From JAYEJW01 sp034716535 (GTDB lineage Bacteria; Pseudomonadota; Gammaproteobacteria; Chromatiales; Chromatiaceae): 5,996 nucleotides of DNA. This document shows positions 1 to 5,996 of this stretch, piece after piece. The notes below the pieces were generated by a model. The model ran no database searches. It worked only from the letters and a program-made list of their open reading frames with translations, and was not told the DNA's origin. The stretch lies in contig JAYEJW010000589.1 in NCBI GenBank assembly GCA_034716535.1, forward strand, positions 1 to 5,996, in the 5' to 3' direction. Each line of letters begins with the position of its first letter. The stretch's first letter is position 1. The position numbers and the translations under genes are program-made.

Positions 1-768
1 CCGGTCGGTGGAGCAGTCTTTGAGTGTGACTTGCAACGCGAGTCCGAGTTCGTACAAGAGCTAGCAGATCGTATCGGCATGGAAAGATACGATACGGGAA
101 ACGTTTGCGTCGACATAACGGGTTTCATGCGCCCACATCTTCTTTTTTTGCTCTTATTTTTTCAGGTGTCCGGATTCAAAAAGGTAGATTTTCTATATGC
201 GGAGCCCGGACAGTATCGTCGCCAGGAGGATACGACGTTTTCAGATGAAGACGTCACAGAAGTTCGACAGGTGGAGGGATTTGAAGGGCAGCACAGTGCG
301 GATACGTCGAAGGATCTGTTGGTGTTGGGAACGGGGTACGATCACGCGCTAATCTCACAGGTGGCGAAGAACAAGGATCACGCCAGGAAGGCTCAGATAT
401 TGGGTTTGCCATCCCTAATGCCAGACATGTATCAAGAAAACGTCCTTCGGGTCCAAAGGGCGGCGGAGGCGGTCGGTGTTCACGTACGTGAAGCGCGGGC
501 GAGCAGGTTCGCTCCGGCAAACGATCCGTTTGTAACTGCAGCGGTGCTACGAGACATTATCGAGGAAGAAAGAAGTATCGCGGGTCTCTCGAATTTGTAC
601 CTTAGCCCGCTTGGCACGAAGGCACAGGCGTTGGGATTTGGGTTGTATTTCGTTAACGAGTGTCGAGGAGAGGCGACAAGTTTGTTGTTTCCCTTTCATC
701 GTAACTATTCGGCGGAGACCAGTATCCGATGTGGCACGGTTTGGCTGTACAGAGTCGAGTTTCTGTGA
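1..768 (+). CDS. Uncharacterised protein, 5' end probably outside window; low-GC accessory gene
   Basis: I do not recognise a named family, so no function is assigned. The frame is open from base 1. A TTG at 31 could start a 245-residue protein, but residues encoded before it read on naturally and no Shine-Dalgarno precedes it, so the gene is probably cut by the window edge. What can be seen (numbering from the TTG): a hydrophobic strand ending in DITGFM (about 28-33), a Leu/Phe-rich helix, then a strand ending in LYAEPGQY. A second strand reads DLLVLGTGYDH (about 95-105), followed by a helix and an ILGLPSL strand. The C-terminal half has DPFVTAAVL, NLYLSPLGTKAQALGF (about 188-203) and an aromatic tail, VWLYRVEFL. 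The alternation suggests a Rossmann-like alpha/beta fold (inference); no catalytic motif is recognisable. No signal peptide or clear membrane segment is seen, so it is probably cytosolic. The GC content, near 50% against about 62% in its neighbours, suggests horizontal transfer. The tail looks intact, so a 3' truncation is unlikely. Confidence 0.6.
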   Translation, partial: PVGGAVFECDLQRESEFVQELADRIGMERYDTGNVCVDITGFMRPHLLFLLLFFQVSGFKKVDFLYAEPGQYRRQEDTTFSDEDVTEVRQVEGFEGQHSADTSKDLLVLGTGYDHALISQVAKNKDHARKAQILGLPSLMPDMYQENVLRVQRAAEAVGVHVREARASRFAPANDPFVTAAVLRDIIEEERSIAGLSNLYLSPLGTKAQALGFGLYFVNECRGEATSLLFPFHRNYSAETSIRCGTVWLYRVEFL

Positions 769-786
769 AGTACGAAGGAGTTTACT

Positions 787-803
787 GAGCGAACGTATCG
801 CTC
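787..803. other. Short hairpin downstream of the left-hand gene
   Basis: GAGCGA (787-792) pairs perfectly with TCGCTC (798-803) across a five-base loop, 18 bases after the stop at 768. The position suits a transcription terminator for the upstream gene, but no T tract follows on either strand. It is therefore at best a weak or Rho-assisted end, or chance. Confidence 0.3.
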
Positions 804-868
804 GACAAGGGACCAAGACAGTATAGGCGCTAATCTACATCGTTCGAGTGCATTTTCTTCGTAGCGCG

Positions 869-885
869 GTAGCGGGTACCGCTAC
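869..885. other. Seven-base-pair hairpin with three-base loop in the convergent intergenic region
   Basis: GTAGCGG (869-875) pairs with CCGCTAC (879-885) around the loop GTA. Three more pairs (865-867 CGC with 886-888 GCG) are possible across a single bulged G. It lies between the ends of two convergent genes and could fold in transcripts of either strand. No T tract follows in either direction, so it is not a classic intrinsic terminator. Confidence 0.35.
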
Positions 886-1004
886 GCGTCGGTTGAACAA
901 GACCCCTGCCAAGATGTTCGCCGAGGAACGCACAGCGTCCGGGTTAAGTGAACGGCCAGAGCCGTCGCCAGCAATCCGCCGCATGCGCAAGAGCCGGGCA
1001 ACAA

Positions 1005-3011
1005 TCAGGCGGCCAGCCCGCGCCCCTGCAGCTCCCGGATGCGGTCCCGCACCGCTGCCGCCTTCTCGAATTCGAGGTCCTTCGCGTGCCGGTACATTTC
1101 CTTTTCCAGGGCCTTTAGCTTCCTCGCCATCTGCGGCGGCGTGAGGCCCGCGTACTCGGCCACCTCCTCCGCCACCTTGGCGTAGTCGCGTGCCCGCATG
1201 GGCGCCCCGGGCATGGCACCCTCCATGATGTCCGCCACCGCCTTGCGGATGGTCTGGGGAGTGATGCCATGCTCGGCATTGAAGGCGACCTGCCTGGCGC
1301 GGCGGCGCTCTGTCTCGCCGATGGCACGCTCCATGGAGCCCGTGACACGGTCTGCGTACAGGATGGCCTTGCCGTTGGCGTTGCGTGCAGCGCGGCCGAT
1401 GGTCTGTATCAGTGAGCCCTCGGAGCGCAAGAAGCCTTCCTTATCCGCATCCAGGATGGCTACCAGGGAGACCTCCGGCATGTCGAGTCCCTCCCGCAGC
1501 AGGTTGATCCCCACCAGAACGTCGAACTCCCCCAGGCGCAGATCGCGGATAATCTCCACCCGCTCGACAGTGTCGATGTCCGAGTGCAGGTAGCGGACCC
1601 GGACGCCGTGCTCGTCGAGATACTCGGTCAGGTCCTCTGCCATGCGCTTGGTGAGCGTGGTGACCAGCACGCGCTCGCCATGGGCGACCCGGACCCCGAT
1701 CTCCGAGAGCAGGTCGTCGACCTGGGTCAGCGCGGGCCGCACTTCCACCTCCGGATCCACCAAGCCGGTGGGACGCACCACCTGCTCGACCACGGCGCCG
1801 GAGTGCTGGATCTCGAAGTCACGGGGGGTGGCGGAGACGTAGATGGTCTGGGGCTGGCGGGCCTGGAACTCCTCGAAGCGCAGGGGCCGGTTGTCCAGGG
1901 CCGAGGGCAGGCGGAACCCGTACTCCACCAGGTTCTCCTTCCGCGATCGATCGCCACGGTACATGGCGCCGAGCTGGGGCACGGTGACGTGGCTCTCGTC
2001 GATGACCACCATCGCGTTGTCGGGCAGATAGTCGTACAGGGTCGGCGGCGGCTCCCCGGGACCACGGCCGGAGAGGTAACGGGAGTAGTTCTCGACGCCG
2101 GAGCAATAGCCCACCTCGAGCATCATCTCCAGGTCGAACAGGGTACGCTGCTCCAGCCGTTGGGCCTCCACCAGCTTGTCGTTATCCCGCAGCCAGGTAA
2201 GCCGGTCCTTGAGCTCGACCTTGATCTCCTCGACGGCGCCGAGGATGGTCTCCCGCGGAGTGGCGTAGTGGGTCTTGGGGAAGACGGTGTAGCGCGGGAC
2301 CTTGCGCAGGACCTCGCCGGTGAGCGGATCGAACAGCGAGATGGCCTCGATCTCGTCGTCAAAGAGCTCGACGCGTACGGCCTCGTCATCCGACTCCGCC
2401 GGGTAGATGTCGATCACGTCGCCGCGCACCCGGTACGCGCCGCGGTGCAGCTCGACCTCGTTGCGCTTGTACTGAAGATTGGCCAGCCGCCTCAGGATCG
2501 CGCGCTGATCGACCAGGTCGCCCCGCGAAAGGTGCAGGACCATCTTGAGGTAGGCATCCGGATCACCCAGCCCATAGATCGAGGAGACCGTCGCGACGAT
2601 GATGACGTCGGGCCGCTCCAGCAGCGCCTTGGTGGCCGAGAGGCGCATCTGCTCCACGTGCTCATTGATCGACGCGTCCTTCTCGATGTAAGTGTCGCTG
2701 GCGGGGACGTAGGCCTCCGGCTGATAATAATCGTAGTAGGAAACGAAGTACTCCACGGCGTTGTGGGGAAAGAACCCACGCATCTCCCCGTACAACTGGG
2801 CCGCCAGGGTCTTGTTGGGGGCGAGAATCAAGGCCGGACGCTGCACCGCCTCGACGACATTGGCGATTGCGAAGGTCTTGCCCGATCCGGTAACACCGAG
2901 AAGGGTCATGCCGGCCTCGCCGTTTTTCAGGCCTTCTGTGAGGCGTCGGATGGCTTCCGGTTGGTCTCCGGCGGGCGCGAACTTGGAGTCAAGGACGAAA
3001 TCTCTGGACAT
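1005..3011 (-). CDS. uvrB: UvrABC system protein B (excision-repair helicase subunit)
   Basis: UvrB is loaded onto DNA by UvrA, verifies bulky damage by threading one strand behind a beta-hairpin, and recruits UvrC for dual incision in cytosolic nucleotide excision repair. The 668-residue product matches E. coli UvrB (673) nearly end to end. Visible motifs: Walker A GVTGSGKT at 39-46 (Lys45); the beta-hairpin with Tyr92, Tyr93, Tyr95 and Tyr96 followed by QPEAYVP; the Walker B-type DESH box at 338-341; SGRGPGEPPPTL; the helicase signatures YVSATP, TLTKRMAEDLTEYL, LHSDIDT, GINLLREGLDMPEV and QTIGRAARN; and a C-terminal UVR domain (about 628-662) that binds UvrC. The ATG at 3011 (MSRDF...) is chosen because it aligns with the E. 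coli start; the frame stays open to 3134, but that extension has no family counterpart. The Shine-Dalgarno is weak. The gene is divergent from the aminotransferase and convergent with the left-hand gene. No LexA-type CTG-N10-CAG box is visible upstream, so SOS control is not supported here. Confidence 0.98.
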   Translation of the reverse strand: MSRDFVLDSKFAPAGDQPEAIRRLTEGLKNGEAGMTLLGVTGSGKTFAIANVVEAVQRPALILAPNKTLAAQLYGEMRGFFPHNAVEYFVSYYDYYQPEAYVPASDTYIEKDASINEHVEQMRLSATKALLERPDVIIVATVSSIYGLGDPDAYLKMVLHLSRGDLVDQRAILRRLANLQYKRNEVELHRGAYRVRGDVIDIYPAESDDEAVRVELFDDEIEAISLFDPLTGEVLRKVPRYTVFPKTHYATPRETILGAVEEIKVELKDRLTWLRDNDKLVEAQRLEQRTLFDLEMMLEVGYCSGVENYSRYLSGRGPGEPPPTLYDYLPDNAMVVIDESHVTVPQLGAMYRGDRSRKENLVEYGFRLPSALDNRPLRFEEFQARQPQTIYVSATPRDFEIQHSGAVVEQVVRPTGLVDPEVEVRPALTQVDDLLSEIGVRVAHGERVLVTTLTKRMAEDLTEYLDEHGVRVRYLHSDIDTVERVEIIRDLRLGEFDVLVGINLLREGLDMPEVSLVAILDADKEGFLRSEGSLIQTIGRAARNANGKAILYADRVTGSMERAIGETERRRARQVAFNAEHGITPQTIRKAVADIMEGAMPGAPMRARDYAKVAEEVAEYAGLTPPQMARKLKALEKEMYRHAKDLEFEKAAAVRDRIRELQGRGLAA

Positions 3012-3112
3012 CAGGGGATTCTTATATTTCCGAGCTTTGGCTATTATTGTGAGCTTGATCCAGGAATTCCAGGGCACCGGGTTGCCCCAATAAGAAACCA
3101 GAGACTCGAGTA
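3012..3112. promoter_or_regulatory. Divergent promoter region for uvrB and the aminotransferase
   Basis: This 101-bp gap separates two divergent start codons, so it must hold both promoters unless they lie inside the genes. An AT-rich core at 3042-3048 offers TATTAT (3042-3047) as a rightward -10, with TTCTTA (3019-3024) as a poor -35 at 17-bp spacing. The overlapping complement AATAAT (3048-3043) is a leftward -10, with TGGAAT (3071-3066) as a weak -35, also at 17 bp. Each -10 matches the sigma-70 consensus in five of six bases; each -35 matches in three. The palindrome GGAATTCC sits at 3063-3070. A small stem pairs GGGCA (3072-3076) with TGCCC (3083-3087) and would fall in the aminotransferase leader. 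Assignment is by eye and tentative. Confidence 0.4.
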
Positions 3113-4297
3113 ATGAGCATAAAACTTTCCGCACGCGTACAGGCCGTCAAGCCTTCCCCCACCCTCGCCATCACCGCCCGCGCCAAGGCATTGCGCGCCT
3201 CGGGCAAGGACGTCATCGGCCTGGGCGCCGGAGAACCAGACTTCGACACGCCCGACCACATCAAAGAAGCGGCGATCAAGGCAATCCAAAGCGGCTTCAC
3301 CAAGTACACGGCGGTGGACGGCACCCCGGAGCTCAAGGCGGCCATCGTCGCCAAGTTCCAGCGTGATAACGGCTTCGAGTATGCCCCGGAGCAGATACTG
3401 GTCTCCTGCGGCGGAAAACAGAGCTTCTACAACCTGGCCCAGGCGATCCTCGACCCAGGCGACGAGGTGATCATCCCCGCCCCCTACTGGGTATCCTATC
3501 CCGACATGGCCCTGCTGGCCGGAGGTGCGCCCGTGCTGGTGCACGCAACCGCCGATCAGGACTTCAAGATCAGCCCCGCCCAGCTCAAGGCCGCCATGAC
3601 CGAGCAGACCAGGCTGGCGGTCATCAACAGCCCGTCCAACCCCACCGGCATGGCCTATACGGGCGAGGAGCTGGAAGCACTGGGCGAGGTGTTGCGGGAG
3701 TTTCCGCGTGCGGTCATCGCAACGGACGACATGTACGAGCACATCCGCTGGAGCGACGAGCCCTTCGTCAACATCCTCAATGTCTGCCCGGACCTGGAGC
3801 CACGCACGCTCGTCCTCAACGGCGTGTCCAAAGCCTACTCCATGACCGGCTGGCGCATCGGCTACGCGGGGGGACCTGCGGAGATCATCAAGGCCATGAA
3901 GAAGATCCAGTCTCAGAGCACCTCCAACCCCACCTCGATCTCCCAGGTCGCGGCCCAGGCGGCACTGGAGGGGCCACAGGATTGTATCGCGACCATGCTC
4001 AAGGCCTTCAAGGAGCGCCACGACTATGTGGTCGAGCGCCTTAACTCGATTCCCGGCGTGGAGTGTCTGCCCACCGACGGCACCTTCTACGTCTTCCCCA
4101 AGGTGCAGGGCATGATCGAGCAACTCGGCACCGTCAGCAACGACCTGGATCTGGCCGAATTCTTGATCGAGCGCGCCGGCGTCGCCCTGGTTCCGGGGTC
4201 GGCCTTTGGGCTCGGCGGCCACGTGCGCATCTCCATCGCCACGAGCCGGGAAAACCTGGAGCAGGCCCTCGACCGGATAGAGGCCGTGTCGGCCTGA
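3113..4297 (+). CDS. Class I PLP-dependent aspartate aminotransferase (Thermus/Rhizobium-type)
   Basis: This is a 394-residue fold-type I aminotransferase, expected to move the amino group of aspartate to 2-oxoglutarate with pyridoxal phosphate in the cytosol. Visible features: the N-terminal GAGEPDFDTP substrate loop; GGKQ with Lys102, in the position of the lysine that in Thermus AspAT contacts the substrate side-chain carboxylate; PYWVSYP with Trp126, which stacks on PLP; NSPSNPTG with Asn176; TDDMY with Asp205 (PLP ring nitrogen) and Tyr208; SKAYSMTGWRIGYAGG with the Schiff-base Lys240; and Arg372 in GHVRISIATS, which binds the alpha-carboxylate. All expected catalytic residues are present and the length is typical. 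The ATG at 3113 begins the usual MSIKLSARVQ start; only a weak GAG lies just before it. Some members of this subgroup also transaminate prephenate, so a role in aromatic amino-acid synthesis is possible but cannot be read from sequence. It is transcribed away from uvrB. No intrinsic terminator is evident after the stop. Confidence 0.93.
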   Translation: MSIKLSARVQAVKPSPTLAITARAKALRASGKDVIGLGAGEPDFDTPDHIKEAAIKAIQSGFTKYTAVDGTPELKAAIVAKFQRDNGFEYAPEQILVSCGGKQSFYNLAQAILDPGDEVIIPAPYWVSYPDMALLAGGAPVLVHATADQDFKISPAQLKAAMTEQTRLAVINSPSNPTGMAYTGEELEALGEVLREFPRAVIATDDMYEHIRWSDEPFVNILNVCPDLEPRTLVLNGVSKAYSMTGWRIGYAGGPAEIIKAMKKIQSQSTSNPTSISQVAAQAALEGPQDCIATMLKAFKERHDYVVERLNSIPGVECLPTDGTFYVFPKVQGMIEQLGTVSNDLDLAEFLIERAGVALVPGSAFGLGGHVRISIATSRENLEQALDRIEAVSA

Positions 4298-4505
4298 GCA
4301 GGCGCCGAATCGGTCACCGGCCAACGACGGGCGATAGCCGTCACGGAGATTGTCCGAGGCGTACGGGCAAATCCCTTCGCTGTTCCTGAAATGCGGACAG
4401 ACACCCACCGCGGAACAGGGGAGGGGGCCGAGCGGCCGAAGTGCATCACGCAATGCTGGACGAGCTGCTAAGCTGAAGACGAATCCTCGATCCCGTCCAT
4501 CCGTG

Positions 4506-4510
4506 TGAGG
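4506..4510 (+). promoter_or_regulatory. Ribosome binding site deciding the start of the exported protein
   Basis: TGAGG lies six bases before the ATG at 4517. It overlaps the alternative GTG at 4505, which would lengthen the protein by four residues but has no comparable site at a suitable distance. This favours the ATG. Confidence 0.6.
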
Positions 4511-4516
4511 CCAAAC

Positions 4517-4933
4517 ATGTTCATCCGGTACAAAGCCGCATCGCTTGCATTCGCTCTGATCCTGCTCGGCGTTTCCGTCTCCTCCGCCATCGAGCTCCCT
4601 GTGCAGGATTTCCAAGGGATTCCCTTCATTTCCGGGGGGGTCGGACTTGAAGAGCGTGAAGAGCTCGGCAGCATCGGGGCCGGGTACAGTCTCAAGCTGG
4701 AGTTTGCCCAGCGGGGCTCCGGCGCCTATCTAGCCGACGTCCAGGTTATGATTGAAGACACCGCGGGCAACAGGGTCTTCGAGGCCAGCTCGACCGGCCC
4801 ATGGCTCCTGGTCGGCCTGCCGGCGGGCGCCTATCGCGTCAGGGCACAGAGCAGCGGCGCTACCGTCGAGGCGTCCGTAACGATCCCCACTGCCGGGCAG
4901 GCTCAGGCCGTACTGCGGTTCCCGGTAGACTAA
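4517..4933 (+). CDS. Small exported protein with carboxypeptidase-regulatory-like domain
   Basis: A 138-residue protein with a clear Sec signal peptide: Arg4 and Lys6, a hydrophobic core at about 7-21, then VSSA with predicted cleavage after Ala24. The mature part opens with a conserved-looking stretch, FISGGVGLEEREEL (about 37-50). A beta-rich segment follows (about 70-138) containing LADVQVMIEDTAGN, GPWLLVGLPAGAYRVRA and a closing TIPTAGQAQAVLRF. The GLPAGAYRV pattern is typical of carboxypeptidase regulatory-like (transthyretin/Ig-type) beta-sandwich domains, which are binding or structural rather than catalytic. There are no cysteines and no lipobox, so it is probably soluble in the periplasm. 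Similar short proteins occur widely in Proteobacteria as uncharacterised proteins; the actual partner is unknown. The G7 run at 4634-4640 codes for Gly40-Gly41 and part of Val42. The gene sits 219 bp after the aminotransferase and 134 bp before the antiporter, in the same orientation. Confidence 0.85.
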   Translation: MFIRYKAASLAFALILLGVSVSSAIELPVQDFQGIPFISGGVGLEEREELGSIGAGYSLKLEFAQRGSGAYLADVQVMIEDTAGNRVFEASSTGPWLLVGLPAGAYRVRAQSSGATVEASVTIPTAGQAQAVLRFPVD

Positions 4934-4946
4934 GCTCTCTCGCCTG

Positions 4947-4989
4947 AGGTACCCCTTCGGGCGCAGAGAAGCGCCGTAGGGGATGACCT
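4947..4989 (+). other. Three-tiered hairpin between the exported-protein gene and the antiporter gene
   Basis: Starting 14 bases after the stop codon, three nested helices form in register: AGGT (4947-4950) with ACCT (4986-4989), CCCCT (4952-4956) with AGGGG (4978-4982), and GGCGC (4960-4964) with GCGCC (4971-4975). They are separated by small internal loops and capped by the hexaloop AGAGAA. That is 14 base pairs in 43 bases. No T run follows, so a classic intrinsic terminator is not supported. It could be a Rho-independent-like pause, an RNA 3'-end stabiliser for the upstream message, or a leader structure for the antiporter mRNA. Confidence 0.5.
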
Positions 4990-5058
4990 GCACCCTTCGG
5001 CAAACCCCGGTCTGCTCCCCTCCGGACGCCGACGCGCGACGGCCCTTATTTCAGGCGC

Positions 5059-5062
5059 AGGA
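5059..5062 (+). promoter_or_regulatory. Ribosome binding site of the antiporter gene
   Basis: AGGA lies five bases before the ATG at 5068, which supports that codon as the start. It also fits the first predicted membrane helix beginning at about residue 6. Confidence 0.6.
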
Positions 5063-5067
5063 CGCCT

Positions 5068-5996
5068 ATGATCCACGACCCCATCGTCTACACCATCTTT
5101 CTCGTCTTCAGCGGAGCCGCCGTCCTCGCAACGCTGGCGCTGGCGGCGCGCCAGTCGCTGTTGCTGGCCTATATCGCGCTGGGGGGGTTGTTCGGCCCTT
5201 CGGGCTTGGGATTGGTGGAGGACGCGGAGATCGCCTCCGAGATCGCCAACATCGGGATCATGTTCCTGCTCTTTCTGCTGGGGCTGGACCTGCACCCGCA
5301 GGACTTGCTGCGTAGCGTGCGTCGCACGACCCTGGTAACCGTCGGAAGCTCCCTGATCTTCGCCAGCGCCGGCTTCGGGATCGGTCTCGCCTTCGGGTTC
5401 TCTGCCCTGGAAGCCCTGGTGCTCGGAGGCGCCATGACCTTCTCGAGCACCATCATCGGGCTCAAGCTGCTCCCCACCACCGTGCTGCACCACCAGCGCA
5501 TGGGGCAGATCATCATCAGCGTGCTTCTGCTGCAGGACCTGATCGCCATCGCCATGTTGCTCCTGCTCCAGGGCGCGGCGAAAGGACAGGGACCCTGGCT
5601 CGCGATGGCGCTGATGCTGCTCACCCTGCCGGGGCTAGTGCTCTTCAGCTGGGTCTGCGCCCGCTTCGTGCTCATCCCCCTGATCCGGCGTTACGATACC
5701 TTCCGCGAGTACGTATTCCTGGTGGCAATCGGCTGGTGCCTCGGGATGGCGGAGTTGGCCGAACTGCTGGGGCTGTCTCACGAGATCGGCGCCTTCATCG
5801 CCGGGGTGGCGCTGGCCTCCAGCCCCATCGCCCTCTATATTGCCGAGAACCTGCGGCCGCTGCGGGACTTCTTTCTGGTCCTGTTCTTCTTCAGCATCGG
5901 GGCCCGGTTCGATCTGGCAATGCTCGATGATGTCCTGCTTCCCGCCGGACTCATGGCCACGGCGGCCCTGGTCCTCAAGCCGTTAGTTTTTCGGCT
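5068..5996 (+). CDS. Kef-type (CPA2 family) cation:proton antiporter, 3' end outside window
   Basis: The first 309 codons of an inner-membrane antiporter of the sodium/hydrogen exchanger (CPA2, KefB/KefC-like) family, which exchanges K+ or Na+ for protons. The frame has no stop and leaves the window. About ten hydrophobic segments can be drawn, roughly at 6-27, 30-50, 57-75, 87-110, 113-135, 147-168, 176-204, 214-234, 240-260 and 267-282, with another beginning near 290. Family signatures are GPSGLGLV (43-50), GIMFLLFLLGLDL (63-75), FSSTIIGLKLLPTT (125-138), LLLQDLIAI (153-161) with the ion-site Gln156-Asp157 pair, GLSHEIGAFIAGVALA (235-250), and PLRDFFLVLFFFSIGA (264-279). Lys304 in LVLKPL may be the conserved lysine of the core helices (inference). 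Whether a C-terminal TrkA-N/RCK regulatory domain follows cannot be seen, so a KefB/KefC symbol is not given. A G7 run (5181-5187) encodes most of the Leu38-Gly39-Gly40 region. A hairpin lies between this gene and the exported-protein gene. Confidence 0.92.
   Translation, partial: MIHDPIVYTIFLVFSGAAVLATLALAARQSLLLAYIALGGLFGPSGLGLVEDAEIASEIANIGIMFLLFLLGLDLHPQDLLRSVRRTTLVTVGSSLIFASAGFGIGLAFGFSALEALVLGGAMTFSSTIIGLKLLPTTVLHHQRMGQIIISVLLLQDLIAIAMLLLLQGAAKGQGPWLAMALMLLTLPGLVLFSWVCARFVLIPLIRRYDTFREYVFLVAIGWCLGMAELAELLGLSHEIGAFIAGVALASSPIALYIAENLRPLRDFFLVLFFFSIGARFDLAMLDDVLLPAGLMATAALVLKPLVFR

Noticed and set aside
138..165. Pyrimidine-rich stretch followed by CAG, resembling a eukaryotic 3' splice site
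   Set aside because: The frame is open and coherent through it (a Leu/Phe-rich helix), and all neighbours are bacterial genes without introns.
952..965. ACGGC/GCCGT hairpin as the uvrB terminator
   Set aside because: It has a five-base-pair stem, lies 40 bases past the stop, and has no T tract on the minus strand.
848..1144. 98-codon plus-strand frame starting with GTG in the intergenic gap
   Set aside because: It runs into the uvrB 3' end, is rich in Arg/Pro/Ala as expected for a shadow frame, and lacks a convincing ribosome binding site.
1584..3113. 509-codon open frame on the plus strand opposite uvrB
   Set aside because: It mirrors the uvrB codons, shows no recognisable domain, and uvrB on the other strand is certain.
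3012..3134. N-terminal extension of UvrB by 41 residues to an upstream ATG
   Set aside because: The extension would cover the whole spacer and the start of the aminotransferase, and UvrB proteins begin at the MSRDF-equivalent position.
4426..4437. GGCC-GAGC-GGCC hairpin after the aminotransferase as a terminator
   Set aside because: The stem is only four base pairs and no T run follows; such pairs are common in DNA of this composition.
3044..4615. 523-codon open frame on the minus strand opposite the aminotransferase
   Set aside because: It is antisense to a fully conserved enzyme, has low-complexity His/Gly/Asp-rich content, and arises from the codon bias of GC-rich DNA.
1..5996. CRISPR array, tRNA, rRNA or insertion-sequence ends
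   Set aside because: No regularly spaced repeats, cloverleaf, rRNA motif, transposase or terminal inverted repeats were seen by eye on either strand.

Overview
The window looks like chromosomal DNA from a GC-rich gammaproteobacterium. UvrB aligns almost residue for residue with the E. coli protein. An aminotransferase divergent from uvrB is an arrangement I recall from Pseudomonas and relatives. Hand counts on sampled lines give about 62% GC for positions 1000-5996. The genus cannot be fixed from the sequence alone.

Left part (1-768): the 3' portion of a plus-strand gene of visibly different composition (about 50% GC on sampled lines). It encodes a protein I cannot name and is most likely an acquired, accessory gene. 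A gene-poor junction of about 236 bp (769-1004) follows, with two short hairpins lacking T tracts and no convincing gene.

Centre (1005-4297): uvrB on the minus strand, the DNA-damage-verification helicase subunit of nucleotide excision repair. Divergent from it on the plus strand is a class I PLP-dependent aspartate aminotransferase. They share a 101-bp intergenic region with a short AT-rich core that could carry back-to-back -10 elements. No LexA box is visible there.

Right part (4298-5996): a 219-bp spacer without a convincing gene leads to a small exported protein with a carboxypeptidase-regulatory-like (Ig-type) domain. Next come a 43-nt three-tiered hairpin and the first 309 codons of a Kef/CPA2-type cation:proton antiporter, which runs off the window end. 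The last three genes point the same way but are separated by 134-219 bp, so one tight operon is not evident.

Functionally, uvrB, the aminotransferase, the exported protein and the antiporter look like ordinary core-genome neighbours with unrelated jobs: repair, amino-acid metabolism, envelope and ion homeostasis. The part most likely to be poorly described is the left-hand gene. I do not see enough in this window to claim a new multi-gene system.
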